A stretch of 19,802 nt of DNA from Mangrovibacterium sp047972415 (GCA_047972415.1 JBKEAN010000171.1:1-19802); one strand, 5' to 3'; counted from the stretch's first letter, positions 1 through 8,491 are shown. Notes: generated by a model from the sequence alone, not told the origin. Program-made: numbers and translations.

Positions 1-145
1 GCGGCACCAGCGCATCAACGCCCCAGGCATGAAAATAGTCGGTAAACTTGTAGGAAGATCCCAGCGGGTCGATCCCTTTTACAAAACCGGAGAATATAAA
101 CACCAAACCCAGCAGGGCCCGGCAAATGTGCCAAATAAATTTCAT
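1..145 (-). CDS. DoxX-like membrane protein, N-terminal fragment
   Basis: Only the first 48 codons are in the window; the gene continues past position 1. The visible protein starts MKFIWHICRALLGLVFIFSG, a hydrophobic first membrane segment followed by FVKGIDPLGSSYKFTDYF. This resembles the N-terminus of DoxX-like (BT_3928-type) membrane proteins of Bacteroidetes, small four-helix inner-membrane proteins whose biochemical role is poorly defined. The start is the ATG at 145-143, 43 nt downstream of the DUF1599 stop codon, so the two genes are probably co-transcribed. From memory, this family often sits beside DUF1599 and folP in Bacteroidetes, which supports the call. The catalytic or quinone-related roles proposed for some DoxX proteins cannot be judged from this fragment. 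Confidence 0.7.
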   Translation of the reverse strand, partial: MKFIWHICRALLGLVFIFSGFVKGIDPLGSSYKFTDYFHAWGVDALVP

Positions 146-188
146 AGACAGTTTCAATTTTTAGCGTTTAAAACAAGCGGAAACGGCA

Positions 189-728
189 TTAGTTTGCAAA
201 CTCAATCTTAATGAGGGCAAACACCGCGTAATTAATCATGTCCAGGTAGTTAGCGTCAACCCCTTCAGAGGCGATTGTTTTGCCGGCATTGTCTTCAATT
301 TGCTTGATACGTTTTATTTTCATCAAAATAAGATCGGTGATGGAGCTAATACGCATGTGGCGCCAGGCTTCGTCGTAGTCGTGGTTCTTGTTCAGCATCA
401 AATCTTTGGCCTTATCAAAATAAACATGGTAAAGGTTGAGCGTTTCGTCCGGCAACATGTCTTCGTCGTACACACCTTTCTCAATTTGAATGAGGGCCAT
501 GATGCAATAATTGACAATACCGATGTATTCAGAGCGGGCATCCTCGTCAACTTTCATCGTACCCTTCATTTCGATGCTGCGGATGCGTTGGGCTTTGATG
601 AATAGCTGGTCGGTGAGCGAACTGGTGCGTAAAATGCGCCAGGCAGTGCCGTAATCTTTCATTTTTTTTGTAAAAATGTCCTCGCAAATGCTGACGACAT
701 GCTTGTATTCCTGAATCGTTTTTTCCAT
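189..728 (-). CDS. DUF1599 protein with two internal repeats
   Basis: A soluble 179-residue protein with no signal peptide or membrane segment. It consists of two copies of one unit: residues about 19-83 (MKDYGTAWRILRTSSLTD, RIRSIE, IVNYCIMALIQIE) and about 109-176 (NHDYDEAWRHMRISSITD, RIKQIE, MINYAVFALIKIE). This is the DUF1599 family, which I believe is also called nucleotide-modification-associated domain 1; that name comes from phage gene contexts and does not prove a role here. The repeated D-Y-x-x-A-W-R and N-Y-x-x-x-A-L-I-x-I-E blocks are the conserved core, and the acidic and Arg residues could suit a nucleotide or metal ligand (inference). The start ATG at 728-726 faces folP across a 219-bp intergenic region. 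The DoxX-like gene follows in the same direction. Confidence 0.85.
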   Translation of the reverse strand: MEKTIQEYKHVVSICEDIFTKKMKDYGTAWRILRTSSLTDQLFIKAQRIRSIEMKGTMKVDEDARSEYIGIVNYCIMALIQIEKGVYDEDMLPDETLNLYHVYFDKAKDLMLNKNHDYDEAWRHMRISSITDLILMKIKRIKQIEDNAGKTIASEGVDANYLDMINYAVFALIKIEFAN

Positions 729-840
729 TGAAACGGGTGCGAAAAATTATTTTCAATTACTATGATTACCAGATCCCGTACTTCTCGTTCGCCTTGCAGT
801 TCCCTTCAAATTAAACATGAATAATTGACAAAAGCGGGCT

Positions 841-854
841 TTCCGATTGCGGAA
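841..854. repeat. Small palindrome upstream of folP
   Basis: TTCCG-ATTG-CGGAA is a perfect inverted repeat with 5-nt arms in the divergent DUF1599/folP intergenic region, about 50 nt upstream of the candidate folP -7 element. It could be an operator for either gene. It is short enough to arise by chance. Confidence 0.25.
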
Positions 855-901
855 CCGGCCATAAAAATAGGAATTAAATGCGTATTTTACCGTTCTATTT
901 T

Positions 902-909
902 TACATTTG
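902..909 (+). promoter_or_regulatory. Candidate Bacteroidetes promoter -7 element for folP
   Basis: TACATTTG matches the Bacteroidetes primary-sigma -7 consensus TAnnTTTG exactly. It lies 39 nt upstream of the folP ATG and would give a leader of about 30 nt. A clear -33 TTTG is not visible at the expected distance, where the sequence is only T-rich. Confidence 0.5.
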
Positions 910-947
910 TAAGAAGCATTGTTTAACACTTCAAATCGAAATGATTT

Positions 948-1826
948 ATGTTGATTACCGGTTCGTCCAGTCGATTTTTTAAACGCAAAAGTACTATTGC
1001 ACTGAATGGCAAACTGATTGATTTGACCAATCCGGTTGTAATGGGTATTTTAAACGTGAGCCCCGATTCGTTTTTTGATGGCGGAAAATACAATACAACC
1101 GATACCATTATTGCCCGCGCCGAACAAATAGTTGCCGAAGGGGCCGACATAATCGACATTGGAGCAGTTTCGACCCGTCCCGGAGCCGACAGCATTTCGA
1201 CCAAAGTGGAATTAACCCGTTTGCTTCCGGCCGTAGCCGAAGTGCGTAAACGCTTTCCCGAAATCCCTATCTCCATTGATACGTACCGCTCGTGGGTAGC
1301 GCTGCGCGTTATCGACGAAATTGGCGAATGTATCGTAAACGACATTTCGGGAGGCTCGTTCGACGATCACATGTTCGATACCATTGCCAAACTGGGCGTA
1401 CCGTATATTATGATGCACATACCGGGCACCCAACAAGACATGCACGCGACCCCGAACTACGACGATGTAATTAAAGAAATTTCGAAATATTTCTCCGAAA
1501 AAGTCCGGAAGCTGACCAAAGCCGGTGTAAAAGACGTCATTCTGGATCCGGGCTTCGGCTTCGGCAAAAGTATGGACGACAATTACGACCTGCTGAACCG
1601 GCTCGATGCCTTTAAGGTATTTCAACTGCCGGTGTTGGTTGGTGTAAGCCGCAAATCCATGTTGTACAAGCTGCTCGATGTTGATACCGAGGCCAGTCTG
1701 CCTGCCACAATTACGGCCAACACCATGGCCCTGCTGGGCGGCGCCGATATTCTGCGGGTTCACGATGTAAAAGAGGCGGTACACTCGGTAAAACTGTTCA
1801 AAAAATTAAAAGAAGTTGCCAAGTAA
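948..1826 (+). CDS. folP: Dihydropteroate synthase
   Basis: Condenses p-aminobenzoate with 6-hydroxymethyl-dihydropterin pyrophosphate to form dihydropteroate in cytoplasmic folate synthesis; it is the classical sulfonamide target. The 292-residue protein shows the TIM-barrel signatures in order: MGILNVSPDSFFDGG (residues 32-46, phosphate-binding Asn), DIGAVSTRPGA (70-80, mobile loop 2; GAVST replaces the more usual GGEST), SIDTYR (109-114), ND at 131-132, DPGFGFGK (200-207, pterin pocket Asp and Lys), GVSRKS (232-237) and RVHDV (270-274). All key residues are present, so it should be active. The N-terminal 18 residues before the usual start of similarity make it slightly long, but no in-frame ATG lies nearer. 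The stop codon TAA is followed immediately by the cdaA ATG. Confidence 0.96.
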   Translation: MLITGSSSRFFKRKSTIALNGKLIDLTNPVVMGILNVSPDSFFDGGKYNTTDTIIARAEQIVAEGADIIDIGAVSTRPGADSISTKVELTRLLPAVAEVRKRFPEIPISIDTYRSWVALRVIDEIGECIVNDISGGSFDDHMFDTIAKLGVPYIMMHIPGTQQDMHATPNYDDVIKEISKYFSEKVRKLTKAGVKDVILDPGFGFGKSMDDNYDLLNRLDAFKVFQLPVLVGVSRKSMLYKLLDVDTEASLPATITANTMALLGGADILRVHDVKEAVHSVKLFKKLKEVAK

Positions 1827-2627
1827 ATGAATTTATTCATTACCATCCGGTTTCTGGATGTACTCGATATCCTGTTGGTTGCATTCCTGCTTTACCAGCT
1901 TTACTTGCTGATAAAAGGAACCGTAGCCTTCAATATTTTTCTCGGCCTTTTTGTCGTTTACCTGTTCTGGCTGCTCATTAGGGCACTAAACATGGAACTG
2001 CTCGATACACTGATGGGCCAATTCCTTGGCGTTGGGGTACTGGCGCTCATTGTTGTTTTTCAACAGGAAATCCGTCGCTTTTTATTGCTTATCGGGAGCA
2101 ATAACCAGGTAAATAAGATGTTCCGGATGGAGAAGTTGTTTGTACACGACAATGTAAATGCAGCTTCGAACCAGCAATTGAAAATGATTGTAAAAGCCTG
2201 CGAAAACATGGCCCGCACCAAAACCGGCGCACTGATTGTGATTACACAAAAATCGGAGTTACGGGAGTTTGTCCGCACCGGCGAAGAAATAAATGCCCGC
2301 ATCTCCGATGCCCTGCTCGAAACAATTTTCTTTAAAAACACACCACTGCACGATGGTGCCGTAATTATTATCGGGAATATAATTGTAGCTGCCCGCTGCA
2401 TTATGCCTATCACCGAAAACCGCGACCTTGATCCGAACCTTGGACTGAGGCACCGTGCGGCACTGGGTATTACCGAGCAAACCGATGCTGTTGCCGTGGT
2501 TGTTTCTGAAGAAAAAGGGAAAATAGCTGTTGCGCAGTCCGGACACATACAAGTTAACGTATCATTGGCCGAGCTGACGCAAATTCTGGAACACGTTATT
2601 CAGCCTGTAAACGACGAGCCTCAATAG
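1827..2627 (+). CDS. cdaA: Diadenylate cyclase, CdaA type
   Basis: Makes the second messenger c-di-AMP from two ATP. The 266-residue protein has three N-terminal membrane helices (about residues 10-30, 34-53 and 66-88) followed by a cytoplasmic DisA_N/DAC domain (about 100-250). Catalytic signatures are visible: DGA at 176-178 in LHDGAVII, and RHR at 208-210 in GLRHRAALG. This is the usual length and layout of CdaA (YbbP/DacA). The CdaR and GlmM partners found beside cdaA in Firmicutes are absent. It starts directly after the folP stop with no gap and is followed after 1 nt by the MscS gene, so the three genes are almost certainly translated from one message. c-di-AMP commonly controls osmolyte balance, which fits the channel neighbour. 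Confidence 0.95.
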   Translation: MNLFITIRFLDVLDILLVAFLLYQLYLLIKGTVAFNIFLGLFVVYLFWLLIRALNMELLDTLMGQFLGVGVLALIVVFQQEIRRFLLLIGSNNQVNKMFRMEKLFVHDNVNAASNQQLKMIVKACENMARTKTGALIVITQKSELREFVRTGEEINARISDALLETIFFKNTPLHDGAVIIIGNIIVAARCIMPITENRDLDPNLGLRHRAALGITEQTDAVAVVVSEEKGKIAVAQSGHIQVNVSLAELTQILEHVIQPVNDEPQ

Positions 2628-2628
2628 C

Positions 2629-3699
2629 ATGAACGAATGGACTATATTGAATACCAACCATTTTGAACTCAGTTTTTATCAACTGATTTTTAGTATTGGG
2701 GTTCTGCTGGCATCCGCTTCACTTATTTTTATGAGTAGCCGCCTCGTTAGCCGTCTTGGCAAAAAGTACCGGTTTTCGGAAAACTTCATTCGTTTTTTAA
2801 AGAACGGTAGCCGCTTTTTGCTGTATTTGCTCACCCTGGCTGCCCTGCTCGAAATCCTTCAGATTAACTACCACAAGCTGTTTACCTACGAACTATATAA
2901 AACTGATAAATACCGAATTACCGTTCTTAGCCTCATTGCAACCTTTTTGGTCATTTATTTCACCCGGATTGTGGTATACACCTCCGAATATTTAATGGAG
3001 CGCCGCATTGGTTACAAAAAAATAGACCGGGGGCGCGGCAAATCCTTTATCCAAATCCTGAAATACCTGATTTGGATTATCGGGATTTTGGTTATTTCCG
3101 GAATATTCGGGCTGAACATGACCTTCGTAATTGCCAGCATATCGGCACTATTGATTGGTGTTGGCTTTGGATTGCAGCACATTTTCAACGACTTCTTTTC
3201 GGGAATTATCATCCTTTTCGACGGCTCCATTAAAGTTGACGACGTAGTGGAAGTTGAAGGTACGGTTGGCCGGGTACTGAGCATCGGGTTACGTTTTTCA
3301 AAGGTTATTACACGAGACAATGTAATTATCATTGTTCCGAACTCGCGCTTTACCACCGAAAAAGTTATCAATTGGACACATAACCACGAAGAAATCCGTT
3401 TTCATGTCGCGATTGGTGTCGCCTATGGCTCCGATGTGCGGTTGGTTGAACAGATTTTGCTGAAAGCAGCCGAAGAACATGACCAAATCGTTAAGTTGCC
3501 AAAGCCCTTTGTTCGCTTCAACGATTTCGGTGACTCTTCACTCGATTTTCAATTGTATTTTTGGACCCCATATGGATTTCAGGTTGAAAACATCAAAAGC
3601 GATTTGCGGTTTGTAATCGACAATGAGTTCAGGCGAAATAAGGTTGAAATTCCGTTCCCGCAACGCGATATTCACCTTAAGTCGAAAAACTTTGACTAA
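2629..3699 (+). CDS. MscS-family mechanosensitive channel
   Basis: A small-conductance mechanosensitive ion channel expected in the inner membrane, releasing solutes on hypo-osmotic shock. The 356-residue protein has hydrophobic segments at about 17-37, 62-80, 97-117 and 143-163, then a Gly/Ala-rich pore-lining helix (ASISALLIGVGFGLQHIF, residues 169-186) and NDFFSGIIILFDGSIKVDDVVEVEG, the diagnostic MscS join to the beta domain. IVPNSRF (235-241) and a C-terminal alpha/beta cage domain follow. It is longer than minimal E. coli MscS (286 residues) because of additional N-terminal helices, as in YbdG/YnaI-like members. The ATG is 1 nt after the cdaA stop codon, implying translational coupling and a shared osmotic role. 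No cyclic-nucleotide-binding domain is visible in the channel. Confidence 0.92.
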   Translation: MNEWTILNTNHFELSFYQLIFSIGVLLASASLIFMSSRLVSRLGKKYRFSENFIRFLKNGSRFLLYLLTLAALLEILQINYHKLFTYELYKTDKYRITVLSLIATFLVIYFTRIVVYTSEYLMERRIGYKKIDRGRGKSFIQILKYLIWIIGILVISGIFGLNMTFVIASISALLIGVGFGLQHIFNDFFSGIIILFDGSIKVDDVVEVEGTVGRVLSIGLRFSKVITRDNVIIIVPNSRFTTEKVINWTHNHEEIRFHVAIGVAYGSDVRLVEQILLKAAEEHDQIVKLPKPFVRFNDFGDSSLDFQLYFWTPYGFQVENIKSDLRFVIDNEFRRNKVEIPFPQRDIHLKSKNFD

Positions 3700-3751
3700 G
3701 CTGGCTGTTTTCTACTGAATCGTTTCAATAAACTTTAATCTTCAACAAACA

Positions 3752-4714
3752 ATGTCGTCAACAAACAGAATTACTGAATTATTTCAGATTAAATATCCTA
3801 TTGTACAAGGTGGAATGGTGTGGTGCAGCGGCTGGAGGCTGGCTTCGGCAGTGAGCAATCACGGCGGCCTAGGCTTGCTCGGAGTTGGCTCCATGCACCC
3901 CGAAACCTTGCTCGAACACATTCAAAAAACAAAAACGGCAACTAACAAACCCTACGGCGTAAACGTACCGCTTTTTTACCCCGAAGTTGAAAAAGTAATG
4001 GAAATTATTGAAGCCGAAAAAGTTCCGGTTGTATTTACGTCGGCCGGCAGCCCCAAAACCTGGACCAGCTGGCTGCAAAAACGGGGAATTGCCGTGGTGC
4101 ACGTTATTGCCAGTTCGTATTTTGCAAAAAAATGTGAAGAAGCAGGTGTTGACGCCGTTGTTGCCGAAGGTTTTGAAGCCGGCGGCCACAACGGAAAAGA
4201 CGAAACCACTACCCTGACGCTGATTCCAGCAGTTCGGAAAGCCACCAATTTGCCGCTAATGGCTGCAGGCGGAATTGCGAGTGGACAGGCAATGATGGCT
4301 GCCATGACCTTGGGTGCCGAAGGTGTTCAAATAGGCTCACGTTTTGCCATTTCGCAGGAAAGCTCGGCACACGATGCCTTTAAGCAGTTAGTTGTGGGGA
4401 TTGGCGAGGGCGATACCAAACTGGCACTGAAGAAAGTTGGCCCGGTTCGTCTTATCAAAAACGAATTCTTCAACCAGGTAAACGAAGCCGAACAACGCGG
4501 TGCCAGCGAAAACGAATTACGTCTGCTTTTGGGCCGCGGCCGGGCAAAAAAAGGCATGTTTGAAGGTAATTTAAACGAAGGAGAACTCGAAATCGGGCAA
4601 ATTGCTTCGTGTATCAACGACATCCCAACGGTAGAACAAATTATGAACACATTGATGGACGAATACCATCAAACCCGGCAAACGATTATTAACGGTTCAA
4701 AATACTCTTTTTAA
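3752..4714 (+). CDS. NMO/FabK-family FMN-dependent oxidoreductase
   Basis: A 320-residue TIM-barrel flavoprotein of the nitronate monooxygenase (2-nitropropane dioxygenase) superfamily, which also contains FabK enoyl-ACP reductase. Visible signatures are YPIVQGGMVW (15-24), NHGGLGLLGVG (36-46), GFEAGGHNG (140-148, with the His conserved in NMO and FabK active sites), MAAGGIASG (170-178, FMN phosphate loop) and GAEGVQIGSRF (188-198). It cannot be decided from sequence alone whether it oxidises nitronates or reduces enoyl-ACP; the length suits either. It begins 52 nt after the MscS gene and its TAA stop overlaps the next gene's ATG by 1 nt (TAATG), so it is coupled to the two M16 peptidase genes. 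The reason for that pairing is not obvious. Confidence 0.85.
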   Translation: MSSTNRITELFQIKYPIVQGGMVWCSGWRLASAVSNHGGLGLLGVGSMHPETLLEHIQKTKTATNKPYGVNVPLFYPEVEKVMEIIEAEKVPVVFTSAGSPKTWTSWLQKRGIAVVHVIASSYFAKKCEEAGVDAVVAEGFEAGGHNGKDETTTLTLIPAVRKATNLPLMAAGGIASGQAMMAAMTLGAEGVQIGSRFAISQESSAHDAFKQLVVGIGEGDTKLALKKVGPVRLIKNEFFNQVNEAEQRGASENELRLLLGRGRAKKGMFEGNLNEGELEIGQIASCINDIPTVEQIMNTLMDEYHQTRQTIINGSKYSF

Positions 4715-5955
4715 TGGCAAAGATTGAATTTACACGTCATTGCCTGCCAAACGGATTGGATATTCTGCTTTATCCGGACTATTCAACCCCCATGGTTGCG
4801 CTTGATGTTTGCTACCATGTGGGTGCCAAGCACGAAAACCCGGGACGCACCGGTTTTGCTCACTTATTTGAACATCTCATGTTCGGGGGGTCCAAAAGCA
4901 TTCCCGATTACGACTTGCCCCTGCAACTGGCCGGCGGCGAAAACAATGCTTACACTACCAATGATTTGACCAATTATTACCTGACACTTCCCAAGGATAA
5001 CCTGGAAACGGGCTTTTGGCTAGAATCAGATCGCATGCTCGAACTCGATTTTTCTCAAAAAAGCCTCGACGTACAGAAAAATGTGGTCATCGAAGAATTC
5101 AAGCAGCGCAACCTGAACCAACCATACGGCGATGTTTGGGCACTTTTGCGCGAACTTGCGTATAAAGTTCATCCCTACCGCTGGACCACTATTGGCAAGG
5201 AAATTAGCCATATTGCTGATGCCAGCCTTATTGAAGTCAAAGATTTTTTCTACCGTTTTTATGCCCCAAATAATGCCGTGCTTGTATTGAGCGGCAACAT
5301 CGATACCGAAAAGTGTTTGCGTTATGCCGAAAAATGGTTTGGACCGGTTCCTGTCCGCCAGCTCGATAAGCACAGCTTACCCGATGAGCCGGAGCAAACC
5401 GGTTTCAGAGAGCTCACCGTAGAGCGGAATGTTCCCGACAATATGCTGTACATGGCTTTTCACATGGCCGATCGCCGCAACCGCGAGTACTATGTTTGCG
5501 ACCTGATTTCGGATATTCTTTCGGGTGGAAATTCGTCGCGGCTATTTGTGAAACTGGTGAAAGAACAGCAGTTGTTTGCAGAACTTGATGCCTACATTTC
5601 GGGCGATCACGAGCCAGGCCTGTTTATCGTTTCGGGCAAGCTGACGAAAAAATGCAGCATCGACCAAGCAGCGAAGGCCGTTTGGTCTGAATTGGAGAAA
5701 ATGAAGCTGGAATTGGTTAATGCAAAAGAGCTCGAAAAAGTAAAAAATAAGCTGGAAGCCAACCACATTTATGCGCAAATGGGATATCTGAACATGGCAC
5801 AGGAATTAGCAACGTTCGAAAACATTGACCGGGCTGAGATGATGAATGACCAGCTGGACTGGTACCGGAGCATCAGCCAGGAAGAAATTCAGCAAACAGC
5901 CCAAAAGCTATTTCGTACTGAAAACTGTTCACAACTAAATTACCTGGCCAAATGA
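4714..5955 (+). CDS. M16 zinc metallopeptidase, catalytic subunit
   Basis: A 413-residue M16 (pitrilysin/processing-peptidase) family protein. The inverted zinc motif HxxEH is intact as HLFEH (residues 50-54), with the downstream Glu ligand in VVIEEF (124-129) at the usual spacing, and NNAYTTNDLTNYY (77-89) matches the substrate-binding strand. The C-terminal half lacks the Arg/Tyr substrate-positioning pair: its SGGNSSRLFVKLVKEQ region (269-284) has no Tyr after it. This is the pattern of the catalytic partner in two-subunit M16B proteases. There is no convincing signal peptide, so the enzyme is predicted to be cytoplasmic. The gene overlaps the upstream flavoprotein gene by 1 nt and the second M16 gene by 4 nt (ATGA). 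Confidence 0.93.
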   Translation: MAKIEFTRHCLPNGLDILLYPDYSTPMVALDVCYHVGAKHENPGRTGFAHLFEHLMFGGSKSIPDYDLPLQLAGGENNAYTTNDLTNYYLTLPKDNLETGFWLESDRMLELDFSQKSLDVQKNVVIEEFKQRNLNQPYGDVWALLRELAYKVHPYRWTTIGKEISHIADASLIEVKDFFYRFYAPNNAVLVLSGNIDTEKCLRYAEKWFGPVPVRQLDKHSLPDEPEQTGFRELTVERNVPDNMLYMAFHMADRRNREYYVCDLISDILSGGNSSRLFVKLVKEQQLFAELDAYISGDHEPGLFIVSGKLTKKCSIDQAAKAVWSELEKMKLELVNAKELEKVKNKLEANHIYAQMGYLNMAQELATFENIDRAEMMNDQLDWYRSISQEEIQQTAQKLFRTENCSQLNYLAK

Positions 5956-7232
5956 AGATAGATCGTCAACTTGCTCCGGAATTACATCCAATAAACGAAC
6001 CGGAGTTACTAAAAGCTCAGTGCCATCGTCTGGACAACGGAATTCCTGTTTATTTTATCAAAGCAGGGAAACAAGATGTGTGCAAAATCGACTTTGTATT
6101 CGATGCCGGGGTGGTTTATCAAGATAAGCCATTACTGTCGTCGCTAAGCAATGCCATGCTACAGGAAGGCACTTCGAGGCGGGATGCTGCCGAAATTGCC
6201 GAGATTTTCGATTTTCATGGGGCTTATCTGCAACTTGCCGCCGACTACCACAACGGAACGGCCAGTCTGGTCTGCTTGGACAAACACTTGGGAACATTGC
6301 TACCGGTAATGGAAGATTTGATTAAAAATTCTGCATTCCCCGAGACTGAGTTTAACACATTGGTGCAAAGGCGAAAACAACGGTTCATCCTCGAAAACGA
6401 AAAAGCTAAAATTCTCTGTCAAAAAAAATTTTCGGAGGTATTGTTTGGCATTGGGCATCCGTACACTTTAAGGTTGAAAACCGAAGATTTTGATGAAGTT
6501 GAGTTAACCAACTTCCGCGACTTCTATAAAAAACACTACCATTCCTCGGCTTGCGAGGTATTCATATCCGGACAATTCCAAGATGACGTATTTGAGCTGC
6601 TAAACCACTATTTCGGTGCACCTGACTGGACTGGAGAAAAGCTCTCTGCGAACATCAAACCCCCAATATCCAGTGGCCAAAAGTTCACACAGGTACTCAA
6701 AGCAGACTCGATACAATCTGCCATCAGGATGGGAAAATTGCTGGTGCAAAAAAACCACCCGGATTATTACGGATTGCAGGTTTTAACGACCATATTGGGA
6801 GGCTATTTCAGTTCGCGACTCATGACAAACATCCGCGAGGAAAAAGGCTATACCTACGGCATTGGGGCAAATTTCGTGAGTTTGAACGAAGCGGGATACC
6901 TTTTAATTGCAACCGAAGTTGATAAAACCTACGAAGCTGATACCCTCCATGAGATTAACAAAGAGCTTGAGCTACTGACAACAGAACCCGTATCTGACGA
7001 CGAACTAGAACGGGTAAAACAGTATCTGACTGGCGAGTTTTTACGCGAATTTGATGGGCCATTCGCATTATCTCAGGCATTTCGTAATATTCACGACTTC
7101 CATTTGGATTATTCGTTTTACGACAAATTCTTCAATGCAATACAGCCAATCAGTGCCGATGATTTAATGCAACTTGCAAAAAAGTATTTTATGACTGAAA
7201 GCTTTTACACAGTTGTCGCAGGTAAAGCCTAA
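5952..7232 (+). CDS. M16 peptidase-like, non-catalytic subunit
   Basis: A 426-residue M16 family protein without the zinc site: the region aligned with HxxEH reads SNAMLQEGTSRRDAAEIAE (66-84) and contains no His pair. The C-terminal domain instead carries the conserved GGYFSSRLMTNIREEKGYTYG (283-303) with Arg295 and Tyr300, the R/Y pair that positions substrate in the active site of the partner. Together with the preceding gene this forms the known split M16B arrangement, where one subunit gives zinc and the other gives the R/Y motif. The genes overlap by 4 nt, so equimolar translation is likely. There is no signal peptide. A strong terminator follows 22 nt after the stop codon. Confidence 0.92.
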   Translation: MKIDRQLAPELHPINEPELLKAQCHRLDNGIPVYFIKAGKQDVCKIDFVFDAGVVYQDKPLLSSLSNAMLQEGTSRRDAAEIAEIFDFHGAYLQLAADYHNGTASLVCLDKHLGTLLPVMEDLIKNSAFPETEFNTLVQRRKQRFILENEKAKILCQKKFSEVLFGIGHPYTLRLKTEDFDEVELTNFRDFYKKHYHSSACEVFISGQFQDDVFELLNHYFGAPDWTGEKLSANIKPPISSGQKFTQVLKADSIQSAIRMGKLLVQKNHPDYYGLQVLTTILGGYFSSRLMTNIREEKGYTYGIGANFVSLNEAGYLLIATEVDKTYEADTLHEINKELELLTTEPVSDDELERVKQYLTGEFLREFDGPFALSQAFRNIHDFHLDYSFYDKFFNAIQPISADDLMQLAKKYFMTESFYTVVAGKA

Positions 7233-7253
7233 CGTTTTTCGCCCTATAAAAAC

Positions 7254-7286
7254 AAAAAGCCTTGGTCGAAATGACCAAGGCTTTTT
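7254..7286. terminator. Bidirectional intrinsic terminator
   Basis: AAAAAGCCTTGGTC (7254-7267) and GACCAAGGCTTTTT (7273-7286) form a perfect 14-bp stem around the loop GAAAT, with a T run on either strand. It lies between the convergent M16 and OmpA-family genes and should stop transcription from both sides. Confidence 0.93.
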
Positions 7287-7306
7287 CAATATAAATATCT
7301 TCCTGA

Positions 7307-8491
7307 TTATTTAATCACGAAAGTAGCTCTTCTTGCCAATTGGCGAGCTTGTTCTGAAGATTTGTCTACGCTAGTGTCTTTTCCTTTACCAACAGCGCTC
7401 AAACGGCTTCCGTCGATACCGGCTTGAGTCAACAGTTTAGCAACAGCGTCAGCACGTTTCTGCGACAGTTTGTTGTTGTACTCGTCAGAACCCAGTTCAT
7501 CGGCATAACCTTGCACTTCAACCGAAGCACCTTTATTTTTAGCCAAATAAGATTTCATAAAGTTCAACGAGTTTGTTGAAGTACCTTGAACTTTTGTGCT
7601 GTTGAAATCGAAATAAACATTCACAAAACCGTCGTTAACCAATTGTTTTACGAATTCGTCGTAAGATTGAGGTTCCGGTTTGTAAGTACCCAGCCCATCA
7701 ACTTTTTTAGCCAATGCATCAACATCGCCTTGAGTTTTAGCTACAGAAGCTTTGTCAGCTGAAGTATCTTCCAACTTCTTAACGCGTTGGTCAAGAGCAG
7801 CAACTTTTGAATCAAGTGCACCATATTTGTCACTTTCACGAAGGTACCAGTCAGCATGTTCTTTGTTTTTGCCCAGGTAGAAAGCAAGACCAACTGTTCC
7901 ATTCAGGTACATGCCAGCATCTTTCGAGTTACCAACACCACCGTCGAAACCTTGTTGCTGACGAACTGTACCAACTACTGTTCCGTCCAATGTCAATGCA
8001 ACTGAACGACCCAATTTGATTTGACCGGTTAAACCGCCCAAAACGTTACCAGTCCAATCTTCAGAAATGTTGGTTCTCTTGTAGTCCATATAACCAACGC
8101 CAACACCTGCGTGTCCCAAAAGACCGAAAGTTTTTGTCCAAGTTTCAAACTTCATGATGCGACCCAGGTTCACAACACCTTGCAAATCGAAACGATAGCT
8201 ATTTGTTTCAAAGTCAAAGCTATCATCACCTTCGGTAAACTGGTTGTAGCCAAAGCCCAATCTCGCACCAAGGTACTCGTTGAACATGTAACGCAAACCA
8301 AAATCTGTAGCGAGGAAATCCGGCGTTCCGGCACGGTAACCTGCATCAAAATTTTGCCAAGGCTTTGTTAAGCCTACTGCTCCTTCGATAGACCATTTAT
8401 CAAATTTTGCTTCGCCTTCTGAGCTATCTTGTCCGTAAGCCCAAACACTTGCAAAACCAATAAGAGCAATCAGTAAAAACTTCTTTTTCAT
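7307..8491 (-). CDS. OmpA-family outer membrane protein
   Basis: A 394-residue outer-membrane protein. Residues 1-20 are a signal peptide (MKKKFLLIALIGFASVWAYG, cleavage before QD). Residues about 30-207 are an outer-membrane beta-barrel with alternating hydrophobic strands and many Gly/Tyr residues. A short coiled coil follows at about 225-265 (VAALDQRVKKLEDTSADK). The OmpA C-terminal peptidoglycan-binding domain spans about 288-394, with VNVYFDFNSTKV, VEVQGYADELG (325-334) and NNKLSQKRADAVAKLL (339-354), including the usual Asp and Arg diaminopimelate contacts. It probably links the outer membrane to the cell wall and is likely abundant, given its strong terminator and long leader. It is transcribed alone: 491 bp separate it from the upstream gene. 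Confidence 0.93.
   Translation of the reverse strand: MKKKFLLIALIGFASVWAYGQDSSEGEAKFDKWSIEGAVGLTKPWQNFDAGYRAGTPDFLATDFGLRYMFNEYLGARLGFGYNQFTEGDDSFDFETNSYRFDLQGVVNLGRIMKFETWTKTFGLLGHAGVGVGYMDYKRTNISEDWTGNVLGGLTGQIKLGRSVALTLDGTVVGTVRQQQGFDGGVGNSKDAGMYLNGTVGLAFYLGKNKEHADWYLRESDKYGALDSKVAALDQRVKKLEDTSADKASVAKTQGDVDALAKKVDGLGTYKPEPQSYDEFVKQLVNDGFVNVYFDFNSTKVQGTSTNSLNFMKSYLAKNKGASVEVQGYADELGSDEYNNKLSQKRADAVAKLLTQAGIDGSRLSAVGKGKDTSVDKSSEQARQLARRATFVIK

Noticed and set aside
1212..1784. 190-codon minus-strand frame inside folP
   Set aside because: It is entirely antisense to folP, whose motifs are all intact, and its product is low in recognisable structure.
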